Positions 1 to 7,346 of a stretch of DNA of 55,442 nucleotides are shown one piece after another. A model generated the notes under the pieces. That model saw nothing but the letters and a program-made list of their open reading frames with translations. It ran no database searches and was not told the DNA's origin. Source of the DNA: Lachnoclostridium sp. (GTDB lineage Bacteria; Bacillota; Clostridia; Lachnospirales; Lachnospiraceae); NCBI GenBank assembly GCA_021770065.1, contig JAETRR010000026.1:1-55442 (forward strand). The letters run 5' to 3'. The position numbers and the translations under genes are program-made. The stretch's first letter is position 1; every line of letters begins with the position of its first letter.

Positions 1-504
1 TGTATAGGTTCTTTCATTTCAGTAGACAAATTGGAAAAAGCTGTGATTGATGAACTTAATAAGTTATCCGCAGAATATCTGGATAAAGATGAGCTTGAAC
101 AAAATGTGCAATTCAACAATGACTTGCGAGGTCAAAAAGAAGCTCTGGAAACAGAGATTAACGCTTATCAAAAGAAGATTGCGGAATACACAAAAGGAAT
201 CCGTGAATTATATTTAGATAAGGTAAAGGGTATTCTTTCCGAACTTGATTATTTGGATTTATCAAAAGACTTCTCAACGCAAAAAGAAAGGCTCGAAAGA
301 CTGGTAATTGATACGCAGAAACAGCTTGATGTTATTGAAAGAAAAATGCTGATTGGCGACAACAGACGACAGTTAATCGAGCAATATACAAATCTTGAAC
401 ACTTAGACAGGGAAACAGTTGAAAAACTGATTGATTATGTATTGGTCGGTAAGAAAGACCCTGTAACTAAGGAAGTACCTATTGAAATACATTGGAATTT
501 CTAA
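1..504 (+). CDS. large serine recombinase, C-terminal part (gene starts left of window)
   Basis: The frame is open from base 1 to the TAA at 502-504 and gives the last 167 residues. Seen: long Glu/Lys/Gln-rich coiled-coil helices over about the first 125 residues, then a closing segment with TVEKLIDYVLVG and PIEIHWNF. That ending is typical of large serine recombinases of the DUF4368 type carried by conjugative and mobilisable elements of Clostridia. The N-terminal resolvase domain with the catalytic serine is outside the window. A TTG at 31 could be read as a start, but the frame is open upstream, so this is a 3' fragment of a longer gene. It ends about 80 bases from the point where cotJC is cut, which fits the usual place of such a gene at one end of its element. 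Its likely role is integration and excision of that element; this is inference from family and position. Confidence 0.85.
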   Translation, partial: CIGSFISVDKLEKAVIDELNKLSAEYLDKDELEQNVQFNNDLRGQKEALETEINAYQKKIAEYTKGIRELYLDKVKGILSELDYLDLSKDFSTQKERLERLVIDTQKQLDVIERKMLIGDNRRQLIEQYTNLEHLDRETVEKLIDYVLVGKKDPVTKEVPIEIHWNF

Positions 505-590
505 GGTTCTCATATCTGGCAGCTAGTATGCCAGATTATCGGGAACTATCTTTTAAACCTCAATGTTGTCTTTACACAATCGTACCATCT
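505..590. other. probable end of an integrated element (attachment junction) inside cotJC
   Basis: Rightwards from about 590 the minus strand reads as normal cotJC. Leftwards the homology stops after the codons for EDMAA, and five non-family codons (DGTIV) lead to a stop at 572-574. The recombinase gene ends at 504. The host-element boundary should therefore lie near 587-590, with element DNA to the left. I cannot name the crossover dinucleotide because the other end of the element is not in the window. Confidence 0.6.
515..535. terminator. hairpin after the recombinase gene
   Basis: Perfect 7-bp arms TCTGGCA and TGCCAGA surround a 7-base loop, starting 10 bases after the recombinase stop. 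No T-run follows on the plus strand, so it is a weak terminator candidate. It could equally be a binding site near the element end. Confidence 0.35.
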
Positions 591-994
591 GCTGCCATAT
601 CCTCCGTCAAATCCGTAATAGGATCTCCTACCGACTGAAACATAGCCGCCGTGAAGGGCGTCCCCGAGGCAGCCTGGGGCCACAGTCCCAATGTATGATC
701 CACATAGTAAGCGTCGAAGCCGGAAGCCTTCAGTTCCTCCATGGTCATATTTCTGGTAAGCTGATGCACGATGGTGGCGATCATCTCAAAATGCCCCAGC
801 TCTTCCGTTCCGATGTCCGTAAGCAAAGCCATACATTCTTTGTAAGGCATAGTATAACGCTGAGACAGGTAACGCATAGAGGCGCCGAGCTCACCATTCG
901 GCCCTCCGTACTGCGTTATAATAGCTTTCGCAAGCTTCGGATTGGTCTCCTTGATATTAATCGGATATTCCAGACGTTTTTCATAATTAAACAT
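572..994 (-). CDS. cotJC: CotJC, truncated manganese-catalase-like spore coat protein
   Basis: The 140-residue product starts MFNYEKRLEYP and matches CotJC along its length: QYGGPNGELGASMRYL, LTDIGTEELGHFEMIAT (metal-binding Glu and His of the Mn-catalase fold) and GDPITDLTEDMAA. CotJC proteins are usually near 190 residues. Here the family sequence stops after EDMAA and is replaced by DGTIV and a stop. The missing part would hold the later Glu and His metal ligands, so the encoded protein is unlikely to be a working catalase. It is the third gene of the cotJA-cotJB-cotJC operon, 21 bases after cotJB. The break coincides with the end of an integrated element (recombinase gene at 1-504), so insertion is the simplest cause. 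The missing 3' end is expected at the far side of that element, left of the window. Confidence 0.85.
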   Translation of the reverse strand: MFNYEKRLEYPINIKETNPKLAKAIITQYGGPNGELGASMRYLSQRYTMPYKECMALLTDIGTEELGHFEMIATIVHQLTRNMTMEELKASGFDAYYVDHTLGLWPQAASGTPFTAAMFQSVGDPITDLTEDMAADGTIV

Positions 995-1015
995 ACCTGA
1001 ACTTTTCCCTCCTTT

Positions 1016-1660
1016 CTATTGCCACGGCCACGGCTGGTTTACCCAGTCCCAGTAAGTATCACAGTGATGGGCGTGGGCAAGCGTAAGCGGGCCGTAGGTT
1101 TTCGAGTATTCCGCCAATGCCTCATTGTAGAGATGCATATGCTCCTTAAAATAAGCAATAGCCTCCACATCACATGGATGTGTATCAAGATAAAGGCTGC
1201 TGTCCACACAGGCAAATTTTGTGAGAGAAATCCAGCGGAAAAGCTGTTCACGGTTCATCTCACTGCATGGGCAGGAGGACCCTGCAGGGCGGTGCGAAGA
1301 ATGCCCCTGCGGCTGATTACAGGGAGTTGCAGGACGAGTCTGCGGCTGCTGGCTGCAAGACGCCGAAGGACGGGGCTGCGGCTGGCTGCAGGGCGCCGAA
1401 GGACGGGGCTGCGGCTGGCTGCAGGGCGCCGAAGGACGGGGCTGCGGCTGGCTGCAGGGCGCCGAAGGACGGGACTGGGGCTGATTACAAGGTGCCGAAG
1501 GCCGGGACTGCGGCTGGCTGCAGGGCGCCGAAGGACGGGATTGCGGCTGATTACAGGGAGTTGCGGGACGGGGCTGCGGCTGTGCACAGGAGGTCTGACC
1601 TCTTCCCTGGCTGCAGGAATTTCCTCTCTGAAATTGTCCAAAAGCTCCGGAATTCATCAT
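1016..1660 (-). CDS. cotJB: CotJB spore coat protein with a Pro/Gln/Cys-rich repeat extension
   Basis: The last 80 or so residues, from MNREQLFRWISL through DTHPCDVEAIAYF to WDWVNQPWPWQ, are a complete CotJB, which is normally a protein of about that size on its own. In front, in the same frame, lie roughly 130 residues made mainly of 11-residue repeats (consensus PSAPCSQPQSR), rich in Pro, Gln, Ser, Arg and Cys. I place the start at ATG 1660: it overlaps the cotJA stop as ATGA and has AGGTG at a fair distance, giving 214 residues. An ATG at 1666 is possible but too close to that site. The in-frame ATG of the CotJB domain could be a second internal start. The Cys spacing suggests cross-linking in the coat, by analogy with other Cys-rich coat proteins; that is inference. 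Confidence 0.85.
   Translation of the reverse strand: MMNSGAFGQFQRGNSCSQGRGQTSCAQPQPRPATPCNQPQSRPSAPCSQPQSRPSAPCNQPQSRPSAPCSQPQPRPSAPCSQPQPRPSAPCSQPQPRPSASCSQQPQTRPATPCNQPQGHSSHRPAGSSCPCSEMNREQLFRWISLTKFACVDSSLYLDTHPCDVEAIAYFKEHMHLYNEALAEYSKTYGPLTLAHAHHCDTYWDWVNQPWPWQ
1312..1600 (-). repeat. 33-bp tandem repeats inside cotJB
   Basis: About eight 33-base units follow one another. A core such as GAAGGACGGGGCTGCGGCTG (plus strand) recurs every 33 bases from about 1364. Each unit codes for 11 residues on the minus strand. Units near the middle are almost identical; those at the edges have diverged. Copy number should vary between strains by slippage or unequal recombination. Confidence 0.85.
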
Positions 1661-1863
1661 CTGCATGCACCTCGCTTTCCAAGAAATGGTTTATCAAGCT
1701 CCGGAAAAATAGTTCCGGTCTGCATTGCTTTATCCAAATGATACGTCTGACTCCAGTGCTGCCACGGCACATAAGCAATCGCCAGAGACATGCCGAAGAG
1801 CGGATCCCTGGAGCAGCTTCCGGGTTTCGGCCTTTGCATGGATTGCATATTACAGTCTGCCAT
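1657..1863 (-). CDS. cotJA: CotJA spore coat associated protein
   Basis: 68 residues. Motifs AYVPWQHWSQTY, LDKAMQTGTIFPELDKPF and the small size match the CotJA family, first gene of the sporulation operon cotJABC. ATG 1863 has AAAGGAG seven bases upstream. The stop overlaps the cotJB start (ATGA), so translation of the two is probably coupled. In Bacillus this operon is made in the mother cell under SigE; no clear SigE-type promoter is evident to me in the short leader here. Confidence 0.85.
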   Translation of the reverse strand: MADCNMQSMQRPKPGSCSRDPLFGMSLAIAYVPWQHWSQTYHLDKAMQTGTIFPELDKPFLGKRGACR

Positions 1864-1879
1864 AAGAGGCTCCTTTCAT
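1850..1879 (-). other. possible 9-codon leader ORF overlapping the cotJA start
   Basis: On the minus strand a second AAAGGAG precedes an ATG at 1879 that opens a nine-residue frame (MKGASYGRL) ending in TAA at 1850-1852, just inside cotJA in another frame. The cotJA ribosome site lies within this small frame. This could tune cotJA initiation or be chance. Confidence 0.3.
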
Positions 1880-1927
1880 ATTTTTATCTCCTTTTATCTT
1901 ATGTAGAGGGAAAAAATGGGTGAAAAA

Positions 1928-1965
1928 ACACAGACAGTACGCTTTTAACCGCATACTGCCTGTGT
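1928..1965 (-). terminator. intrinsic terminator after the FlxA-like gene
   Basis: Two 15-base arms at 1928-1942 and 1951-1965 pair with two mismatches around an 8-base loop. On the minus strand a run of six T follows directly. It lies just past the stop at 1982 and separates that gene from the cotJ operon. A T-run on the other side makes it nearly symmetric. Confidence 0.8.
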
Positions 1966-1981
1966 CTTTTTTGTCAGCTTG

Positions 1982-2665
1982 TTAAGCCCGGGCCGTAATC
2001 CGCGCCTCCTCTTCCTCCGTCACCGGCTTTCCGTCACTGGTATACCCCAAAATCTCTTCTTTCTTCTGCTTTGCAGCCTTTTTCTCCTCTATGCGCTCCG
2101 GATCCTGCTCTTCTTTATCGTCATCAGCCAGATTCCGGTTGGTCTTTCCCAAAATCTGCATCTGGGAAGAACGGGCATTCTGCGCTCCCTGCTCTGCCTT
2201 TGCAAGCTCATTTTCGCTGCTCTTAACGGGCTCTCTGTTCCGTCCGGCATCCAGCTCCATCTCGCTTTTCAGCACAGCCGCCCTTCCCTCCATCCGGTCT
2301 GCCGCCGCCTCCTGTGTCTTCGCATGCTTCATAGCGGAATCCGAGGAAATCACAGTCTGCATCCCCGTTTCGTCATAGGCTTTCTGCTTCACGGAATTTG
2401 TCTGCTCTTCCTTCTGCTCCCGGCGCTGCTCTGATAAATGCTGTTGAAGCTGCGCCTGAAGATCCATAATCTTGTCCTGGAGCTCCTGCTTCTTTTTCTG
2501 CTTCTGCTCCATGGTCATATTTTCATTGGAAGCAAGATTCTGAATCTGCCTCTGTACCTCTTCTATCTGGCTTTGAAGCCTTTTCGTCACTGCATCTCCC
2601 ATAGGACAAACAGGCATCTGGCCGGACTGGATTCCGGCCATCTTCATACTGCTGATTCCCTGCAT
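1982..2665 (-). CDS. FlxA-like coiled-coil protein
   Basis: 227 residues from ATG 2665, which has GGGGGAAGAA upstream. The frame extends 31 codons further back, without a ribosome site. After a short Met/Gly-rich head (MQGISSMKMAG) comes a strong heptad coiled coil at about residues 22-90 (VTKRLQSQIEEVQRQIQNL, KKKQELQDKIMDLQAQLQQ), as in FlxA-family proteins. The rest is hydrophilic, Lys/Glu/Ala-rich and probably unstructured, ending LGYTSDGKPVTEEEEARI. There is no signal peptide or membrane segment. The function of FlxA-like proteins in Clostridia is unknown to me. A CTATCGGC at 2777-2784 (GCCGATAG on the coding strand) resembles a flagellar-sigma -10 element but lacks a matching -35. Confidence 0.65.
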   Translation of the reverse strand: MQGISSMKMAGIQSGQMPVCPMGDAVTKRLQSQIEEVQRQIQNLASNENMTMEQKQKKKQELQDKIMDLQAQLQQHLSEQRREQKEEQTNSVKQKAYDETGMQTVISSDSAMKHAKTQEAAADRMEGRAAVLKSEMELDAGRNREPVKSSENELAKAEQGAQNARSSQMQILGKTNRNLADDDKEEQDPERIEEKKAAKQKKEEILGYTSDGKPVTEEEEARITARA

Positions 2666-2881
2666 TTTTGTTTCTTCCCCCTTTTTGTCCCTGCTGCTGC
2701 AAAGCTTTAAACCTGATCTGTCTTTAAAACCGGGACCATTCCCGTAAATATAATACAAATATTAAAATATATTTTACTATCGGCCAGAGAATCAAAAAGT
2801 ATAATGCATTGTCTGAATTTTAAAACCTTTTATCTCTTTCTTTTTCACTGATTCTTTGTTTTCCTGTAAAAGATTCGAAAA

Positions 2882-3649
2882 TCACAGATAATGAAATCCA
2901 ACCATCACAACACCAAGCACCGTAAGCACCAAACCGGCAGCACGGTTCAGCACCGCCGGCTCCGCCTTGTTTGCAAAACGGGCAGCAATTCTGGCCCATA
3001 TAAGAGTGCTGGCCACACAAAGAACCAGACAGGTCATATCCCCGATACCACCGATGGCAAAATGGCTCACGGAACCGGTAAAAGCCGTAAATGTCATAAT
3101 AAAGACACTGGTTCCCACAGCTGTCTTTAAATCATATCCCAGAATACCTGTCAGAACAAGAAGCATCATTATACCGCCGCCCGCTCCCACAAAACCACAG
3201 ATAAAACCTACCGCCATTCCGCTTATTACAGAGCGGAACAGCCGCTTTTTCGGATCACTCTGCTCACTGTTCTCCCTGGTTGTCATTACCGGACGGACGA
3301 TAAATTTAATTCCCATCATCAATGTCATAAACATGGAAAATCCACCCATTGTCCGATTGGGAACAAAGCTGGACACATAGCTGCCTGCCAGAGTAAAGCA
3401 CAGGACGGAACCCATCATCGCTGCCCCATTTTTAATATCAAGATTTTTATTCTTACCGTAAGTCCAAGCGGAGACGGCACTGGCAAGCACATCGCTGGCA
3501 AGCGCAATCCCCACCGCCTGATAAGCCTCCATGTCAAGAAAGGTAATCAGCATGGGGCTGATGACCGCCGCCGCACTCATACCTGCAAAGCCTGTTCCCA
3601 GCCCTGCGCCCATACCTGCAAAAAGGCATACAAAAATTTTCAAAAGCAC
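2882..3649 (-). CDS. TauE/SafE family membrane permease (probable anion exporter)
   Basis: About 255 residues, almost all hydrophobic, with 7-8 predicted membrane segments in two related halves: GMGAGLGTGFAGMSAAAVISP near the N-terminus and VGFICGFVGAGGGIMML in the second half. This duplicated Gly-rich signature marks the TauE/SafE (DUF81) family of sulfite or organosulfonate exporters; the substrate here is unknown. I prefer GTG 3649, which has GGGAGG eight bases upstream. The longer frame would begin with an unsupported TTG at 3685. It lies 40 bases after the DUF4143 ATPase gene on the same strand and may be co-transcribed, though no functional link is obvious. Confidence 0.8.
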   Translation of the reverse strand: MLLKIFVCLFAGMGAGLGTGFAGMSAAAVISPMLITFLDMEAYQAVGIALASDVLASAVSAWTYGKNKNLDIKNGAAMMGSVLCFTLAGSYVSSFVPNRTMGGFSMFMTLMMGIKFIVRPVMTTRENSEQSDPKKRLFRSVISGMAVGFICGFVGAGGGIMMLLVLTGILGYDLKTAVGTSVFIMTFTAFTGSVSHFAIGGIGDMTCLVLCVASTLIWARIAARFANKAEPAVLNRAAGLVLTVLGVVMVGFHYL

Positions 3650-3689
3650 TTTCACATCCTCCCATTCCGGTTCCGCAGCGGCCAATACA

Positions 3690-4910
3690 CTAGATCATCC
3701 AGATAGGAACCATTAAATCATTGCTGTTAAATGCGGCCAGCTCCGAGCGGAGACAGAGAACCGCGCCTCTCTCTCTCGGGAGCGACGCCTTATCCAGAAC
3801 AGAAAATACGCGCGTACATTTCTGTTCCGGATTAGCAGACCGCTTTATCTCCAAAGGACAGAGCCATCCGTCCCGTTCCAGAATCAGATCAATCTCCTTC
3901 CCCTCCTTATCACGATAATACCAGAACCGGCATTCCCGATCAAAAGCATAGGATTTAAGAATCTCTGCCACTGCGTAATTTTCCAGAATACCGCCACTTA
4001 AGGCGCCGTTCATCAAAATCTCCGGCGAAGCATACCGGGTCAGATAAGCAGCCAGACCCGTATCGGTAAAGTAGAGCTTTGGTGCCTTGATCACGCGCTT
4101 CAGTTTCTCATCCTGGTAAGGATACAGGCAGAAAATAAGGTATGTGCGCTCCAATACCAGGAGCCATCTGCGGGCCGTATCATCGGAAATTCCCACCTCC
4201 TGGGCTATCTGGTGCAGATTCAGCATCTGCCCGGTGCGGCAGGCTGCAGCCCGGATAAAATCACCGAACTGCATCTTATCCGACAGACTCACCAGTTCGC
4301 CGGCATCACGCTCTATATAAGTCTGCAAAAAGGCGTTATAAAAGGCAGGCCATTCCCCGGAAACTCCGCTTATCATCGCCGGCACGGCCCCTTTCCAGAT
4401 GCGCTCATACATCTCTCCCATATCAGCGGCCCGATGGTTCTGTTTTCTCTGAACCAGCCCGTTGAGATGCACGGAAAAAGGCGTCTGTTTTCCGCTTCCA
4501 TAGATTTCATGCTGGGACAAGAAGGACAATCTGCACAAAGCCACTCTGTCGGCCGAGGACTCACAGAGTGCCGTAAGCTCCGGAAATATCTGGGAAGAAG
4601 CAAGCCAGATGGTTCCGGGGCCTGCTCCATTATCCACTGCAATCTTAAGATACACTAAAAGCTCCGGGGCATACTGAATCTCATCAATAAAAACGGGAAA
4701 GGGATGCATCTGCAAAAACAATACCGGTTCTGTCTTTGCCATCCGCCGTTCCTCAAAATCTTCCAGATTTACATAGGATCTCTTTTCATCCGTCAACTGT
4801 TTCAGTAAGGTAGTTTTCCCTGCCTTACGCGGACCGGTCACCACAACACAGGGATATTTTTCTGATAAAACCGGTATTTGCTCTTCCAAATCACGCTTGA
4901 TATAATCCAT
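3690..4910 (-). CDS. AAA ATPase with DUF4143 domain
   Basis: 406 residues. Walker A is VVVTGPRKAGKTT (about residues 22-34) and Walker B is FPVFIDEIQ (about 70-78). A DNA-binding-like helical region follows (QIAQEVGISDDTARRWLLVLE, about 240-260), then a C-terminal DUF4143 / nuclease-fold part with FWYYRDKEGKEIDLILERDG and LEIKRS, which resembles the E-x-D-x-E-x-K pattern of restriction-like folds. This is the common bacterial and archaeal ATP-binding family of unknown role, often multicopy and mobile in Lachnospiraceae. Start ATG 4910 follows a GGAGGGG on the coding strand. It could be linked to defence or to an addiction-like function, but nothing nearby supports that. Confidence 0.85.
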   Translation of the reverse strand: MDYIKRDLEEQIPVLSEKYPCVVVTGPRKAGKTTLLKQLTDEKRSYVNLEDFEERRMAKTEPVLFLQMHPFPVFIDEIQYAPELLVYLKIAVDNGAGPGTIWLASSQIFPELTALCESSADRVALCRLSFLSQHEIYGSGKQTPFSVHLNGLVQRKQNHRAADMGEMYERIWKGAVPAMISGVSGEWPAFYNAFLQTYIERDAGELVSLSDKMQFGDFIRAAACRTGQMLNLHQIAQEVGISDDTARRWLLVLERTYLIFCLYPYQDEKLKRVIKAPKLYFTDTGLAAYLTRYASPEILMNGALSGGILENYAVAEILKSYAFDRECRFWYYRDKEGKEIDLILERDGWLCPLEIKRSANPEQKCTRVFSVLDKASLPRERGAVLCLRSELAAFNSNDLMVPIWMI

Positions 4911-5015
4911 AAGCCCCTCCTCTGGCTGTTATTCGATTTATTCTAATTATAAACCATATTCTTATATGCGTCAATGTATGATTCAATCGTATTTTGGACG
5001 TATTCTCTTTCAAAA

Positions 5016-6986
5016 TTAGTATAGCAGCCACTCATCCGGAATCTTAAGAACCTGTCCGGGTATTAACATTCCCTGATCCTCAAGTTCATTGACGGCGGCA
5101 AGCTCCGGATAGCGGTTCCCGTCACCCGTATACTCTTCTGCCAGTTTGTAGAGGCATTCTCCTCTCTCCACTCTTCGTTCACAGGGCAGCCATGTAAAAT
5201 CCTTCAGGAACTCATCTGTTTCAAATAAGGAAGGCCGGTAATTATCTCCTTTATTTGTGAAAACCATCAGCCACTCGGCTTTATAACCTTCCTCTTTTGA
5301 ATATTGAACAGGCAGTGCCGCTACATTGTCAATCATTCCGTTTCCGTCCCAGACAGCCGCATGGGCAAGCATGTCGTCCCGGTAATGTACCAGCCATGTG
5401 CCTGGCCGCCTGCTGCTTTCGGAAATTATTGTTCTCACATGAACATCATCCTTGTAACTCGGCCCGGGATGAAGCCAGTGGCTTCCCTCAATTCCAAGCC
5501 AGACCTCATGCCCCGTATCCTTTACAAAGTTTCCGTGTTCATCCAGATAATCCTCAATCTCCGTAAGATCTCCCCGAATCCGCAAAAGCCATACCTGCAT
5601 CCCTGAAGCTTCTCCTTCCGGCTCTCCTTTCGCATCCTGCTCCATACAAAGGGCATAGGGCGACACACGGTGAACGGAATATCCGGGCTGCCCCCTAAGG
5701 CAGAACTCCTCACACAGGTAAACATCCTCCCGTCCGGCAGTCAGCCCGGACTCCGTCACTCCGAGAGGAACCAGCGGCAGCTTCGCTTTCGCCTCTTCCA
5801 AATCAAACTCCCAGTTATTTCCGACACTGGGAACACTCCCATGATCCGTTATCCAGCGTTCCAGTTCCGACGGTTCCAGCTCCGCTACGCTCTCATGGCG
5901 CATAGAGCCTTTTGCCGTCCCCTTTAAACTGACACAGCCGCTGACCGTATGAATCCAGAAAAGCGTATCCCCGGCAATGGCATAGGTATCCTCCACACCA
6001 TCCTCCAGAATGGAGATATTTCCCTTATTATAGCAGTTCTCCAGATTATTCCATCCCATCCGGCCGCAGATTCCTCCTGCCCTGGCGCTCTCATACCAGT
6101 CCGGCTCTTCCGGGTAAATATACCCCTTCTGGTATTGTACCGACACTTCCCCCTCATTTCCGCACTCATATATATTGGCACAGTCATTGTAGGCACAGAT
6201 TCCTCCTGCCTCCCATGTCCCGCAGATTTTCCCGTAATTCACACAATTTCGAATCTCGGGAACAATGGGATCCTCCTCACTCTCACCGTCCAGAACCTGA
6301 CATTTGCTAAGACCGGCGATACCTCCGGCTCCGTAATCTCCAAGACTTTCCACCACAACCTCCGCCCGGTTTACACAGTTTACAATAAAGCCGCGGTTAA
6401 TCCCCGCCATACCGCCCGTATAGCATTCCGTTCCCTCTACCCGTCCTCTTGTCTCACAGTTTCGGATCGTCCCGTAATTCACCATACAGAGCATACCCAC
6501 ACCGTACTCGTCCATCTCCCACACAAGAGACGGCGCTTCAAAGATAAGATTGCGCACTTCCCCCTGCCGTTCAATGCAGACAAACATTCCGTTCCCGGCA
6601 TCATCAATCCAGGTAATCGTGTGCCCGTTTCCCTCAAAAATTCCGTTGTAATTCAATATCGCCTGCCGGATATAGGGATGATCCTTCAGATGATACCGTT
6701 CCTCCTCCTGCATATCCAGGTCCGTCATCAGTCTTGCATCCACTGCCGTAGCCGCCTCATTGTCCGGATTTTCCTTTCTGAGCCGATTCAGATAGCCTGC
6801 AAAGCGAAGATAATCCCTGGCATTATAAATTTCAAAGATCCCGTCTTTATAGCAGGGATCCTCCTCCATAGATGCACATAAGGGATCCGTCTCGAACTCC
6901 CGAAGTCCTAAGGGACGGGGCAGAAAAAACGCTGCCGCCGCCAGCAGCAGTACAGCTCCAAAAATAATCTTCCAATGCAGTGTCAT
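5016..6986 (-). CDS. secreted or membrane-anchored GLUG-repeat protein with C-terminal LysM
   Basis: 656 residues. An N-terminal hydrophobic segment (IIFGAVLLLAAAAFF, about 8-22) is a signal anchor or signal peptide. Residues about 105-330 contain GLUG-type beta-helix repeats: VNYGTIRNCETRG, TGGMAGINRGFIVNCVNRA, AGGIAGLSKC, VNYGKICGTWEAGGICAYN and AGGICGRMGWNNLENCYNKG. A middle region of about 250 residues is unfamiliar. The last 50 residues form a LysM domain (YKLAEEYTGDGNRYPELAAVN, IPGQVLKIP), which binds peptidoglycan. The picture is a cell-wall-bound extracellular protein. A ribosome site AGGAGG lies before ATG 6986. No enzymatic motif is visible. Confidence 0.75.
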   Translation of the reverse strand: MTLHWKIIFGAVLLLAAAAFFLPRPLGLREFETDPLCASMEEDPCYKDGIFEIYNARDYLRFAGYLNRLRKENPDNEAATAVDARLMTDLDMQEEERYHLKDHPYIRQAILNYNGIFEGNGHTITWIDDAGNGMFVCIERQGEVRNLIFEAPSLVWEMDEYGVGMLCMVNYGTIRNCETRGRVEGTECYTGGMAGINRGFIVNCVNRAEVVVESLGDYGAGGIAGLSKCQVLDGESEEDPIVPEIRNCVNYGKICGTWEAGGICAYNDCANIYECGNEGEVSVQYQKGYIYPEEPDWYESARAGGICGRMGWNNLENCYNKGNISILEDGVEDTYAIAGDTLFWIHTVSGCVSLKGTAKGSMRHESVAELEPSELERWITDHGSVPSVGNNWEFDLEEAKAKLPLVPLGVTESGLTAGREDVYLCEEFCLRGQPGYSVHRVSPYALCMEQDAKGEPEGEASGMQVWLLRIRGDLTEIEDYLDEHGNFVKDTGHEVWLGIEGSHWLHPGPSYKDDVHVRTIISESSRRPGTWLVHYRDDMLAHAAVWDGNGMIDNVAALPVQYSKEEGYKAEWLMVFTNKGDNYRPSLFETDEFLKDFTWLPCERRVERGECLYKLAEEYTGDGNRYPELAAVNELEDQGMLIPGQVLKIPDEWLLY

Positions 6987-7346
6987 ATTCTGCCTCCTTT
7001 ATTTTAGGAATTTCATTGTCAAACCCTAAATAATCCCCATAACTTAAGCGCTATTCAATCAGTACCCGGTTTCTTCTTCTGACATATACCTATCCGTTAT
7101 CATTTGACCATATTTTAAAATATCCTTTCTCTCATGTCAATTTAATACGGACTGCCGGGCTATCTTTTTTATTCCTGCGAGCAACGAGCCAGGCGGACAT
7201 GCTTGCATGTCCATTTGGCGGCTGCCTATTGACGCAGTAGGTTATATGGGTTATGCTATATTCAATACAAATATTTCCTGACAGGCATACGCTCCATGTA
7301 TAAGGGTAATATGAGGCAGTCAGGAAGCAGACTGGAGGATACTGTT
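6987..7346. other. divergent intergenic region with a palindrome
   Basis: No gene is apparent between the two divergent starts. A perfect palindrome, GGACATGC, TT, GCATGTCC, lies at 7195-7212 within a GC-richer stretch (about 7178-7226) that looks unlike the AT-rich flanks and may be the remnant of a dispersed repeat. A plus-strand promoter is listed separately. Confidence 0.5.
7229..7257 (+). promoter_or_regulatory. vegetative promoter for the cyclase-family gene
   Basis: TTGACG at 7229-7234 and TATGCT at 7252-7257 are separated by 17 bases. Transcription would start near 7265, about 80 bases before the ATG at 7347. Confidence 0.5.

Noticed and set aside
1019..1741. Plus-strand frames of 218-240 residues rich in Arg, Leu and Gly
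   Set aside because: They are mirror images of the cotJB 33-bp repeats. The minus-strand frame has the CotJB domain, and the plus frames match no family.
3690..4910. DUF4143 ATPase as part of a defence island
   Set aside because: No nuclease, methylase or other defence gene is adjacent, only a TauE/SafE permease.
5949..6881. A 310-residue plus-strand frame
   Set aside because: It is antisense to the GLUG/LysM gene, with no ribosome site and no recognisable motif.
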